Notes under the pieces: generated by a model
What the model saw: the letters and a program-made list of their open reading frames with translations, nothing else
The model's database searches: none
Told to the model about the DNA's origin: nothing
Translations under genes and position numbers: made by a program
Assembly: GCA_029937205.1 (NCBI GenBank)
Contig: JAPYQV010000007.1
Span: 1-19,197 of the forward strand
Reading direction: 5' to 3'
From: Alphaproteobacteria bacterium
GTDB taxonomy: Bacteria; Pseudomonadota; Alphaproteobacteria; UBA828
DNA length: 19,197 bases
Shown here: positions 1-7,340 of the stretch, one piece after another
How the letters are laid out: each line of letters starts with the position of its first letter
Position numbering within the stretch: position 1 is the stretch's first letter

Positions 1-85
1 CGGTACGCCCGGCCCGCGCCGCCGCCGCCAGCGCCGTCCCCCAGGCGCCCGCACCGACAATGCCAATTCGCTCGATTGAAGTCAT
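1..85 (-). CDS. gpsA: Glycerol-3-phosphate dehydrogenase [NAD(P)+], 5' part only
   Basis: The first 28 codons of a gene that leaves the window at its left edge. The translation contains IGIVGAGAWGTALA, which is the dinucleotide-binding G-x-G-x-x-G start of GpsA. This cytosolic enzyme reduces dihydroxyacetone phosphate to sn-glycerol 3-phosphate for phospholipid synthesis. The ATG at 85-83 is the only start that keeps this N-terminus at normal length, with the glycine motif about ten residues in. No clear Shine-Dalgarno sequence precedes it. The family assignment rests on the N-terminal motif alone, since the catalytic and C-terminal domains lie outside the window. A hairpin with a T-run (130-168) lies just upstream on the same strand and probably insulates gpsA from the gene before it. 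Confidence 0.85.
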   Translation of the reverse strand, partial: MTSIERIGIVGAGAWGTALAAAARAGRT

Positions 86-365
86 ATCGGAGCGAACTAT
101 GCACGGCTAAAGTCGCTCGCCGCAAACGCAAAAAATCCTCTCCCGGTCGGGCGAGGGCTGGGGAGAGGGCGAAGCGAAGCGCGTTAGCGCTATGTGTCGT
201 TGGAAGTTACTTTGTCCAACGTGGCCATCTGCGCCAGGTCGTCGAATTAATTCTCATTGATTGTGTTACCGGGCGGGCGCTTGCACGCCTGGGCTACCCC
301 CACTCCTAAGCCCTCTCCCCTAAGGGAAAAGGGTTTTTATCCGCTGTATCTCGGTTGCCCCGCTT
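86..365. other. Intergenic spacer with several inverted repeats
   Basis: No convincing gene lies in these 280 bp. Besides the terminator at 130-168 it holds three inverted repeats. One is a 5-bp palindrome, AGCGC/GCGCT, at about 178-191. The second is a perfect 7-bp repeat, CGTTGGA (198-204) with TCCAACG (215-221). The third is an imperfect CCCTCTCCCC (311-320) with GGGAAAAGGG (324-333), followed by TTTTT on the plus strand. The third looks like a degenerate copy of the same CTCTCCC repeat family as the terminator; no plus-strand gene lies upstream that it could terminate. A 16-codon Trp-rich open frame at 207-257 on the minus strand is discussed under findings. Confidence 0.5.
130..168 (-). 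terminator. Rho-independent-type terminator hairpin upstream of gpsA
   Basis: Read on the minus strand, an 8-bp perfect stem (CCTCTCCC at 168-161 with GGGAGAGG at 144-137) encloses a 16-nt loop. It is followed by one A and six T (135-130). This is the standard shape of an intrinsic terminator. It would end transcripts from the Sel1/SPOR gene, whose stop is about 200 bp upstream. The stem sequence also resembles the common dispersed CCCTCTCCC/GGGAGAGGG repeat of many proteobacterial genomes, so it may be a repeat that happens to work as a terminator. Confidence 0.6.
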
Positions 366-1949
366 TTACCGTTCTATCGTCCGGCACACATGATCATGGG
401 CACGCAGTGCGGCGCAGAGGATGCGGGATTTTAACGGGCTATCGAGGGGACCAACGATGAGTTCGACATATTGGCCGGTGTCATTGTCCGCATCCGCCTC
501 GCCCACTTGTAGAGGAGACAATTCAAACGGCAGTTTTCGCAACAAACCAGCATGTGTTTTGCTTATCAGACCCCAGGCATCCAGAGCGGCCGCCTCGCTC
601 TCATAAGTGGCGAGGCTAATGAGGAAAATTTCAGGCTCCGGCGGCAAAGACGGCAAAATATCCTGTTCCGTGTCCGCCGCCGACAGCGCTTCAAATTCCG
701 CTGCTTCCGCGTCAAGCGCCGCTTCGAGGCTGGCGAGATTGTTTTCGAAGGCAGTTTCAGCCGGCTCGATCGCCGGGGCTTCGGGCGGCGGAGGAACCTC
801 AGCCGCCGATATCTCTTCAGGTTCCGCGGCCTCAGCTGCGAGCACGGGGTCGAGGCTGTCGTCATTGTTCTCCGCGATCGTCTCAGCTTGCTCCGTATCC
901 ATCTCAGCCGCCGGCGCAGCCGCTTCATCCAAAAGGTCCTCGACCACGAGAATTTTTCTTTCGGGCTCGGGCTGGGCGGCAATCAACAGGCCCTCATCAT
1001 CGCCAATATCTGATGGCGCGCCATCGCCATCGGGAGACAGCAGGCGCATATCGGGCAAATTGTCCGGCGGCGGCACGCGGGCCGGCAGGCGGGGTTTGGG
1101 CCCAGCCGGCAAGGGCTTCAGACTGTCCGCTACATCAACTGCGCCGATCGGCACATTGCCCGGCGGATTATCGATATCGGGGACGCGGGCCGGCTCGGGC
1201 CGTATCAGCGGTTGGGCGGCAAGGGGGAAATTTTCGCCTCTTCCGGCGATCGGCTCCGGCCCGTCGAAACTTGTCGCGGCAGGTGGCAAATCAGGCACCT
1301 CATCCAGGGCCGTGAGATCGATCTCGATCGCCGGGGCTTCCTCTTTGCCGGCAACGAACTCAGCCCGGCGTTCACCGAGTGGTGTGGCGAGGATGCTCGG
1401 GCTGGCCAAAGCCATGATCTCGCGGCCGGTGGCAAACGTGGCCTCGGCCGGATAATTGTCGTCTTCGGCCCAACGCGCCGACGCCTGGCCGTAGAGCGCC
1501 TCTGCTTCGGCGAAATCCCGCTCAACACCGAGACCACGGTCGTAAAGGTAGGCGAGCGCGGCCTGTGCCGATGCATTGCCCCTGTCGGAAGCGCGCTGAT
1601 ACCATTTGGCGGCCTCGCCATAGTCACGTGCAACGCCCTCACCGCGTTCATAGAGAGAGCCAATATGGAACTCGGCCAAAGCATCGCCCTGGGTGGCGGC
1701 GCGGCGGTACCAAACCAGGGCCAGCGCCGGGTCGCGCGCAATACCAATACCACGCTCATGGAGCAGGCCAAGTGCGGTTTGCGCCGTCGAATCGCCTTCC
1801 GCCGCCATGACAAATACACGGTCGGCGCGGGAGCCACGCTCGGCGCCCGGCCCGACATCGCCGCACGCCGCAACGACGGCAAGAACACCCGCCAGCAGCG
1901 CGCCGCATACCCCGCGCCGCGTGCCGCATACAAAGCGAAAGTTTGTCAT
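366..1949 (-). CDS. Sel1-repeat lipoprotein with C-terminal SPOR-like domain
   Basis: 527 aa. Residues 1-29 look like a lipoprotein signal: basic start, hydrophobic stretch, and a VVAAC lipobox with the cysteine at 29. Residues about 53-160 are three 36-residue Sel1 (TPR-like) repeats, recognisable by the recurring Y/LYERGxGVxRD and AxxWYxRAxxxG signatures. Residues about 205-440 are a Pro/Glu/Ala-rich linker. Residues about 439-527 resemble a SPOR domain (FLISLATYES at the start, YVELIVGPLD near the end), a fold known to bind denuded septal peptidoglycan. Inference: an outer-membrane-anchored periplasmic protein that bridges to the cell wall, perhaps at division sites. The ATG at 1949 gives a complete signal peptide, though the ribosome site is poor. 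It follows the MATE gene on the same strand with a 75-bp gap. The SPOR assignment is less certain than the Sel1 one. Confidence 0.75.
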   Translation of the reverse strand: MTNFRFVCGTRRGVCGALLAGVLAVVAACGDVGPGAERGSRADRVFVMAAEGDSTAQTALGLLHERGIGIARDPALALVWYRRAATQGDALAEFHIGSLYERGEGVARDYGEAAKWYQRASDRGNASAQAALAYLYDRGLGVERDFAEAEALYGQASARWAEDDNYPAEATFATGREIMALASPSILATPLGERRAEFVAGKEEAPAIEIDLTALDEVPDLPPAATSFDGPEPIAGRGENFPLAAQPLIRPEPARVPDIDNPPGNVPIGAVDVADSLKPLPAGPKPRLPARVPPPDNLPDMRLLSPDGDGAPSDIGDDEGLLIAAQPEPERKILVVEDLLDEAAAPAAEMDTEQAETIAENNDDSLDPVLAAEAAEPEEISAAEVPPPPEAPAIEPAETAFENNLASLEAALDAEAAEFEALSAADTEQDILPSLPPEPEIFLISLATYESEAAALDAWGLISKTHAGLLRKLPFELSPLQVGEADADNDTGQYVELIVGPLDSPLKSRILCAALRAHDHVCRTIER

Positions 1950-1999
1950 TTCTGGCCTGGGCGCGCTATTTGACGGCCTCCGATTCGTTAAAGAATCTA

Positions 2000-2016
2000 C
2001 TGCGGATCGACCGCAG
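2000..2016 (-). terminator. Possible weak terminator after the MATE gene
   Basis: Directly after the MATE stop codon, a perfect 6-bp stem (CTGCGG/CCGCAG) with a 5-nt loop is followed on the minus strand by TAGATTCTTTAA. That is only moderately T-rich. A second small palindrome, GATTC/GAATC (1982-1997), follows. It may reduce read-through into the Sel1/SPOR gene. Confidence 0.3.
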
Positions 2017-2024
2017 GCGCCAAT

Positions 2025-3419
2025 TCAAATCCGCTGGACCGCACGCCGCGACACAAGTGAAAAACGCAGCGCGAGACTCGAACAGGATACCAGCGCGCCG
2101 GCCAAAAAGCCCCACATCAGACCCGGCGTGCCCAATCCGGCATGGAAAGAGAGAACATAGGCGACCGGCACCGCGACCCCCCACCACGAAACAAACTGCA
2201 TGACCGGCGGCAACCAGACATCCGCCATACCGCGCAGCGCACCCATCAGCACGGCCTGCCCACCATCGAAAATCAACACAATACCGGCGATCAAAATCAG
2301 CGGCGGCGCAATGAGCAATACCGCCGCATCGTCGGTATAGAGATTTGCCAAGGTTTCACCGAGGCCAAAAAACAGGCCGGTGAAAAATGTCATGATAATG
2401 GTGATCACCAACAAGGCGGACCATCCGGCGTAGCGAATATCGGCGGAATTATGCCGCCCGACCGCATTGCCCACGCGGATGGTTCCGGCGCCGGAAACGC
2501 CGATGGCACACATGAAAACCAGCGCCACCAGATTAAAGGCGATTTGATACCCGGCCAGATCGACCGTGCCGAGTAGACCGGCCAACATGGTCAAGGCGCT
2601 GAAGGCGGCCGCCTCAAGACCACGGGCAACGCCCATGGGAATGCCAATGTGGCGCAGTTTGCGCGCCGTCTGACGGAAATTCCGGATCGCGCCGCCGATG
2701 CCGAGCGCCGCCCGGTCGTGCAAGCTCAACACATATAGGGCCAGAACAGAAAACATCAGCCAGCGCGTAATCGAGGTCGCCAGCGCCGCACCTTCGGCGC
2801 CCATCTCCGGCGCTCCCAAAGTGCCATAGATAAATATTGCGTTCAGCCCGGCATTCAGCAGGACAGCCGAAATTGTCAGAATCATTGCCGGCAGAGGACG
2901 GCTCAGCCCGTCGAGAAAAAACGACGTCGCCGCCCACATCGCCAATGCGGGCAGACCCCAGGAGATCATACGCAACACTTCACCGCCGCCGGCGGCAAGC
3001 TCCGCCGTTTGCCCGATTGCGTTCAAGGCGATCTCGCCGAGAAAACAGATTCCGGCCATGAAAGTGCCGAGCACGGCTGCGTGCACCAGGCCAACGCGCC
3101 AATAACTGCCGCACTCCTGGTGCGCGCCGGCGCCATGCGCCTGGGCAACCAGCACCATGGTGCCCTGCAACAGACCGACCGACACCAGCACCATGATCAC
3201 CTGCAGCGCGTTGGCGGCGGCGTAAAAGGCCAGATTCAGCGTGCCGTAATGACCGATCATGGCGGTATCCACGGCAACCATAATCAGCAAGCCGGCGCGC
3301 ATGACGATCATCGGACCGGCGAGCCGGATCGTTCTTTTGAGATGGGTACCGAAATTCATCGTCGGGCCGGCTGCTGCCGCCGTGCCCGGAGAATCGGCGC
3401 GGAATTGCTGGGTGGGCAT
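2025..3419 (-). CDS. MATE family multidrug/organic cation efflux transporter
   Basis: 464 aa, close to the usual 440-480 of the family. The protein is almost entirely hydrophobic, with about twelve predicted membrane segments in two halves. Characteristic MATE stretches are visible: the LAGPMIVMRAGLLIMVAVD start of the first helix, DTAMIGHYG after it, and VGNAVGRHNSADIRYAG in the second half, which matches the family's VGNxxGxG...AG loop. Known family role: Na+- or H+-driven export of cationic drugs and metabolites across the inner membrane. The substrate cannot be read from the sequence. The first ATG (3419) gives a 20-residue Ala/Gly-rich N-terminal extension; the ATG at 3359 would start directly at the first helix region. 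Neither has a clear ribosome site. The gene is divergent from cbtB. Confidence 0.88.
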   Translation of the reverse strand: MPTQQFRADSPGTAAAAGPTMNFGTHLKRTIRLAGPMIVMRAGLLIMVAVDTAMIGHYGTLNLAFYAAANALQVIMVLVSVGLLQGTMVLVAQAHGAGAHQECGSYWRVGLVHAAVLGTFMAGICFLGEIALNAIGQTAELAAGGGEVLRMISWGLPALAMWAATSFFLDGLSRPLPAMILTISAVLLNAGLNAIFIYGTLGAPEMGAEGAALATSITRWLMFSVLALYVLSLHDRAALGIGGAIRNFRQTARKLRHIGIPMGVARGLEAAAFSALTMLAGLLGTVDLAGYQIAFNLVALVFMCAIGVSGAGTIRVGNAVGRHNSADIRYAGWSALLVITIIMTFFTGLFFGLGETLANLYTDDAAVLLIAPPLILIAGIVLIFDGGQAVLMGALRGMADVWLPPVMQFVSWWGVAVPVAYVLSFHAGLGTPGLMWGFLAGALVSCSSLALRFSLVSRRAVQRI

Positions 3420-3460
3420 TGCGCGAAGAGACTATCCGATGACAGGCGGACGTAAAAGAC

Positions 3461-3508
3461 TGTGGCGAATTATGTGGCGATTAATGTGGCGATTAAACTG
3501 GCGGTGAA
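3461..3508 (+). repeat. 12-bp tandem direct repeat in a divergent promoter region
   Basis: Four consecutive 12-mers lie head to tail: TGTGGCGAATTA (3461-3472), TGTGGCGATTAA (3473-3484), TGTGGCGATTAA (3485-3496) and the diverged ACTGGCGGTGAA (3497-3508). They sit in the 217-bp gap between the MATE gene and cbtB, nearer the MATE start, and are followed by an A/T-rich stretch. The period is close to one DNA turn, as in iterated operator sites. Being in non-coding DNA, they are not explained by protein repeats. Confidence 0.75.
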
Positions 3509-3636
3509 AATATTTTTTCCGGGACCGAATGCGCGGGTAGCGTCGCGGGCTCTGACCTATTATGATCACTGTTCGCCCCAGTCGTGACGATACGCTTCTG
3601 CGGCGGATGGCTTGAACGGGATTCGGGATAAGAAAC

Positions 3637-3834
3637 ATGGCAAGAGCAGCTCACCTGACGACAAAGGGGCACGTTTCAGGAAACAACGCCGTCGGCATTC
3701 GCCGTCTGTGGCCGGTATTTTTCGCCGCCCTGTTGGGCGTCTCCCTTATTTATGGCGTTGGACTGGCCAGCCCTTCAACCCCGCATAATGCAGCCCATGA
3801 TTCGCGGCATTCGCTCTCCTTTCCCTGCCATTAG
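3637..3834 (+). CDS. cbtB: CbtB, small subunit of predicted cobalt transporter
   Basis: 65 aa, the usual size of this family. There is one membrane segment (about residues 24-44) and a short C-terminal tail that is rich in histidine, with HDSRH and a final FPCH. That tail is the hallmark of CbtB and a likely metal ligand set. CbtB is known from comparative genomics as the partner of CbtA in cobalt uptake linked to cobalamin synthesis. A GGATAAG ribosome site lies just upstream of the ATG, and cbtA begins 22 bp after the stop. Such operons are often under a cobalamin riboswitch; none could be recognised in the upstream region. Confidence 0.9.
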   Translation: MARAAHLTTKGHVSGNNAVGIRRLWPVFFAALLGVSLIYGVGLASPSTPHNAAHDSRHSLSFPCH

Positions 3835-3856
3835 TCTCTAATCGAAGGCCCTGAAG

Positions 3857-4579
3857 ATGGGACTGCTCGGTCGAATTCTTTTGCCTGCAGTCCTGGCGGG
3901 ATTCGTCGCCGGCGCTTTTTTAACCGGACTGCAGCATATTGAGGTCATCCCGCTAATTTTTGAGGCGGAGACCTATGAAAACCGGGAAAGTGCCGGTCAC
4001 ACGCATGATGCGGATGCCGGCGCAATCCAAGAAGTCGAAAGCTGGGCACCGGACGACGGCCTGGAACGCGCCGCTTATACGTTGCTCGCCAATATTATCG
4101 CCACCATCGGTTTCGGACTTTTGCTGTCCGTTGCATTTGTCATTTTAGCGGCAAAAGGCCGCGCCGTGGCGTGGCGCTCGGGCCTGTTGTGGGGCCTGGC
4201 CGGGTTCGCCATTTTCAATTTTGCACCAGCGCTCGGACTGCCACCGGAGCTCCCGGGCAGCGAGGCGGCGGCGCTTGAAGGGCGTCAAGGCTGGTGGATA
4301 CTCACCGTCCTTCTGACCGCACTTGGCCTCGGGCTGATCGCGTTCACCCGGCCGCTTTATCTGCGCGCCCTGGGCGGCGTTGCGCTCATCATTCCCCATC
4401 TCATCGGGGCGCCGGCGCCGGATCATCACGGCGGTCTCGCGCCCGAGGAAATGGCGGAGCGATTCATTTACGCCTCGCTTGCCACCAGCGCCGCCTTTTG
4501 GCTCGCCTTGGGGCCGCTTACGGCATTCCTGCATCAGCGCATCGGCGGCGCTGGACAAGATCGGGCTTCAGCCGCCTAA
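3857..4579 (+). CDS. cbtA: CbtA, membrane subunit of predicted cobalt transporter
   Basis: 240 aa with about six hydrophobic segments (roughly residues 5-27, 72-98, 105-127, 143-163, 166-186 and 203-225). Family-typical stretches are visible: GLQHIEVIPLIFEAETYE after the first helix, FNFAPALGLPPELPGSEAA in the middle, and PHLIGAPAPDHHGG in the fifth loop. A GHTHDAD stretch in the first loop adds potential metal ligands. Known family role: predicted cobalt permease acting with CbtB in the inner membrane. It is the second gene of a two-gene operon with cbtB. No terminator-like hairpin with a T-run follows it. Confidence in the family is high; substrate specificity is inferred from the family. 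Confidence 0.92.
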   Translation: MGLLGRILLPAVLAGFVAGAFLTGLQHIEVIPLIFEAETYENRESAGHTHDADAGAIQEVESWAPDDGLERAAYTLLANIIATIGFGLLLSVAFVILAAKGRAVAWRSGLLWGLAGFAIFNFAPALGLPPELPGSEAAALEGRQGWWILTVLLTALGLGLIAFTRPLYLRALGGVALIIPHLIGAPAPDHHGGLAPEEMAERFIYASLATSAAFWLALGPLTAFLHQRIGGAGQDRASAA

Positions 4580-4663
4580 CGCCAGAATTTGAGGCGATTA
4601 TCCAGACCTCGAACGAAACTTTGATGGTCAGACAATTTTCCCGAATTTATCCGTGATGCGTGC

Positions 4664-4692
4664 TTGAAACGTGCAAGTGATGGGTGTTGAAT
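4664..4692 (+). promoter_or_regulatory. Candidate sigma70-type promoter of pckA
   Basis: TTGAAA (4664-4669, 5 of 6 matches to TTGACA) is separated by exactly 17 bp from TTGAAT (4687-4692, 4 of 6 matches to TATAAT). It lies in the 194-bp gap between cbtA and pckA and would give a leader of about 75 nt. It is found by pattern only; chance matches of this quality are not rare. Confidence 0.3.
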
Positions 4693-4773
4693 GACTCCTG
4701 CATCGCGTCGCCGAGAATTCGGTAATATGACGCGATATTTCTTATAGCCGAGCTTATTGAAGCACAGGAATTC

Positions 4774-6381
4774 ATGCAGCACCGAGGTCCCTTCGTCAGC
4801 CCACACGGGTTGGATTCGTTAGGTATTGATAATGTTCAAACCGCCTACTGGAATCTAACCACCCCCTCTCTTTATGAAGAATCCATCCGCCGCGGCGAGG
4901 CCCGTGTTGCCAACGGCGGCGCGCTGGTCGCCATGACGGGCATCCACACCGGGCGCTCCCCGAACGACAAGTTTTTTGCCCGCGAGCCCTCGACCGAGAA
5001 CGATATCTGGTGGGGCAACGTCAACCGGCCGATCGACGTCGAGCGCTTCGACAATATTGAGAGCCGCATGATGGCGCATTTCAATGGCAAGGACGTCTTC
5101 GTGCAGGATTGCTTCGCCGGCGCCGACCTGACCTACCGCTTGCCGATCCGGGTGGTTTCGGAATATGCCTGGCACAGCCTGTTCGCACGCAATCTGTTGA
5201 TCACGCCCAGCCTCGCCGACTTGGCGGATCACAAACCCGAATTCACCATCATTCAAGCGCCGGGATTCTCGGCTGATTCGGCGACAGACGGCGTCAATTC
5301 CGAAACCTGCATATTGGTTAATTTCGCCAAACGCCTGGTTCTCATCGGCGGCACTTCCTATGCCGGTGAATGCAAGAAATCGGTCTTCACCATTCTCAAC
5401 TTCCTGCTGCCGGCGCGCGGCGTGTTGCCCATGCATTGCTCGGTCAATACCGGAAAGAACGGCGATTCGGCGATCTTCTTCGGCCTCTCCGGCACCGGCA
5501 AAACGACGCTTTCGGCCGATCCCGAGCGCACCTTGATTGGCGATGACGAGCATGGCTGGTCGGATACCGGCTTGTTCAATTTCGAAGGCGGCTGCTACGC
5601 CAAGATGATCCGCCTCTCGGCCCAGGCGGAGCCCGAAATTCACGCCACGACACGAATGTTCGGCACCGTGCTGGAAAATGTCGCGATGGACAATGAGACA
5701 CGCGAGCTTGATCTCGACGACGCCTCATTCACCGAAAATACGCGCGGCGCCTATCCGCTTTCCTTTATTCCCAATGCCAGCGCCGACGGCATCACCGGGC
5801 ATCCCGACAATGTCATCATGCTGACCGCCGATGCGTTCGGCGTGCTGCCGCCGATCGCGCGGCTGAGCCCGGAGCAGGCCATGTATCATTTTCTGTCGGG
5901 CTATACGGCCAAGGTGGCGGGCACCGAAAAGGGTCTCGGCAGCGAACCGCAGGCAACTTTCTCGACCTGCTTCGGCGCGCCCTTCATGCCGCGCCACCCG
6001 TCTGTCTACGCCGAAATGTTGCGCGATAAAATCGAACAGACCGGGGCAAAATGCTGGCTCGTCAACACCGGCTGGACCGGCGGCGCCTACGGCGTTGGCA
6101 AGCGCATGAAAATATCCCACACCAGAGCACTGCTGCGCGCCGCGCTGGACGGCTCGCTCAACAAGATCGCCATGCGCCACGATGCGTGTTTTGGACTTGA
6201 AGTGCCACAATCTTGCCCCGGCGTGCCGGATGAAGTCTTAAACCCGCGCAATACCTGGGGCGACAAGAGCGCCTATGACAGCCAGGCCAGCGACCTGGTC
6301 GGGCGCTTCCACACAAATTTTACCCAATTCGAACCTCATGTCAGTGACGCGGTCAAGGCGGCCGCACCGCACGCCGCCTGA
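4774..6381 (+). CDS. pckA: Phosphoenolpyruvate carboxykinase (ATP)
   Basis: 535 aa, normal length. It catalyses oxaloacetate + ATP to phosphoenolpyruvate + CO2 + ADP, the entry step of gluconeogenesis from C4 acids, in the cytosol. Visible signatures: [13 protein letters not shown] near residue 55-67 (substrate-binding Arg), SYAGECKKS at 195-203, MHCSVN at 220-225 with the metal-ligand His221, the P-loop GLSGTGKTT with Lys243, and the kinase-2 motif LIGDDEHGW with Asp258. From Tyr196 to Asp258 these sit at a constant offset of 11 from the E. coli enzyme, so the active site is intact. An AGGA ribosome site precedes the ATG at 4774. It has its own upstream spacer, and the dehalogenase gene starts 42 bp after its stop with no visible terminator, so read-through is possible. 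Confidence 0.97.
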   Translation: MQHRGPFVSPHGLDSLGIDNVQTAYWNLTTPSLYEESIRRGEARVANGGALVAMTGIHTGRSPNDKFFAREPSTENDIWWGNVNRPIDVERFDNIESRMMAHFNGKDVFVQDCFAGADLTYRLPIRVVSEYAWHSLFARNLLITPSLADLADHKPEFTIIQAPGFSADSATDGVNSETCILVNFAKRLVLIGGTSYAGECKKSVFTILNFLLPARGVLPMHCSVNTGKNGDSAIFFGLSGTGKTTLSADPERTLIGDDEHGWSDTGLFNFEGGCYAKMIRLSAQAEPEIHATTRMFGTVLENVAMDNETRELDLDDASFTENTRGAYPLSFIPNASADGITGHPDNVIMLTADAFGVLPPIARLSPEQAMYHFLSGYTAKVAGTEKGLGSEPQATFSTCFGAPFMPRHPSVYAEMLRDKIEQTGAKCWLVNTGWTGGAYGVGKRMKISHTRALLRAALDGSLNKIAMRHDACFGLEVPQSCPGVPDEVLNPRNTWGDKSAYDSQASDLVGRFHTNFTQFEPHVSDAVKAAAPHAA

Positions 6382-6423
6382 CACCTGGCACCGCACGGCA
6401 AATATAGCAGGGGGCGACAGGCG

Positions 6424-7302
6424 ATGATTTCGAGCGATGCGCGCTATACCAAGAAACATGCCGAAGTGAACGGCTTACGCATGGCCTATGTGGAGGCCGG
6501 AACCGGCGATCCGATTGTATTTTTGCACGGCAACCCGACATCGTCCTATTTGTGGCGCAACGTGATGCCCCATCTGGAAGGCCTCGGGCGCTGTATCGCA
6601 CCGGACCTGATCGGCATGGGGGATTCGGACAAATTGCCCGAATCCGGGCCGGACAGCTACCGCTTGGTCGATCACATCGACTATTTGGACGGACTGCTGG
6701 CGACCCTCGGCGTCAGCGATAATGTGCTCTTCGTCGCCCATGATTGGGGCGGCCCGCTCGCCTTCGATTGGCTCAAGCGGCACAGCGCGGCGGCCAAGGG
6801 CGTTGCCTTTATGGAAACCATCGTCACCCCAATGAGCTGGGCCGGCTGGCCCGATGCGGCGCGCGATCTGTTTCAGGCGTTCCGCTCACCGGCCGGCGAA
6901 AAAATCATTCTGGAAAAGAACACGTTCGTCGAGCGCGTCCTGCCGGGCTCGATCCTGCGCAAGCTCGAGGAAGCGGAGATGGCGGTCTACCGCAAACCCT
7001 TCAGTGAGCCCGGCGAAGACCGGCGACCGACCCTCACTTGGCCGCGCCAATTGCCGATCGACGGCGAGCCCGCCGATGTGGTCGAGATCGTCAAGGCCAA
7101 CGACGCGTTCATGAGCGCCAGCCAGATGCCGAAGCTGCTCATCAATGCGGAGCCCGGCGCCATTCTGAAGGGCCCGTTGCGCGAGCATTGCCTCGCCTGG
7201 CCGAATACGCGCGAAGTCACCGTTGCCGGCAATCATTTCATTCAGGAAGATTCGCCTGACGAAATCGGCCAGGCGGTCGCTGATTGGTATCGCGGCCTCT
7301 AG
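6424..7302 (+). CDS. Haloalkane dehalogenase (alpha/beta hydrolase, HLD-II type)
   Basis: 292 aa. It hydrolyses carbon-halogen bonds to an alcohol plus halide. The catalytic set can be read directly: nucleophile Asp107 in HDWGG, halide-binding Trp108 next to it, the second halide ligand Asn37 in HGNPTSSYLWR, catalytic acid Glu131 in FMETIVTP (position after strand 6, as in subfamily II), and His271 in GNHFIQEDSPDEI. The five residues are each exactly one position before those of LinB (Asn38, Asp108, Trp109, Glu132, His272, from memory), so there are no net gaps across the core. The cap domain (about 140-215) decides substrate range and cannot be read. No signal peptide, so cytosolic. It lies between pckA and an SDR gene that starts 38 bp later. 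An epoxide hydrolase is unlikely because Trp108 and Asn37 are both present. Confidence 0.93.
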   Translation: MISSDARYTKKHAEVNGLRMAYVEAGTGDPIVFLHGNPTSSYLWRNVMPHLEGLGRCIAPDLIGMGDSDKLPESGPDSYRLVDHIDYLDGLLATLGVSDNVLFVAHDWGGPLAFDWLKRHSAAAKGVAFMETIVTPMSWAGWPDAARDLFQAFRSPAGEKIILEKNTFVERVLPGSILRKLEEAEMAVYRKPFSEPGEDRRPTLTWPRQLPIDGEPADVVEIVKANDAFMSASQMPKLLINAEPGAILKGPLREHCLAWPNTREVTVAGNHFIQEDSPDEIGQAVADWYRGL

Positions 7303-7340
7303 CCAGCCCTCTATCACCCGCCCGCTTCTGGAGAAACCAC

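Noticed and set aside
311..338. Hairpin plus TTTTT on the plus strand, as a terminator
   Set aside because: The stem has two mismatches and a 3-nt loop, and there is no plus-strand gene upstream; it is more likely a degenerate copy of a dispersed CCCTCTCCC repeat.
3420..3636. Cobalamin riboswitch ahead of cbtBA
   Set aside because: No B12 box, no GCCACTG-like core and no matching paired elements could be found by eye.
4576..4806. A 76-codon minus-strand frame across the cbtA-pckA spacer
   Set aside because: It overlaps the pckA start, has no ribosome site or recognisable domain, and the region is better explained as the pckA promoter and leader.
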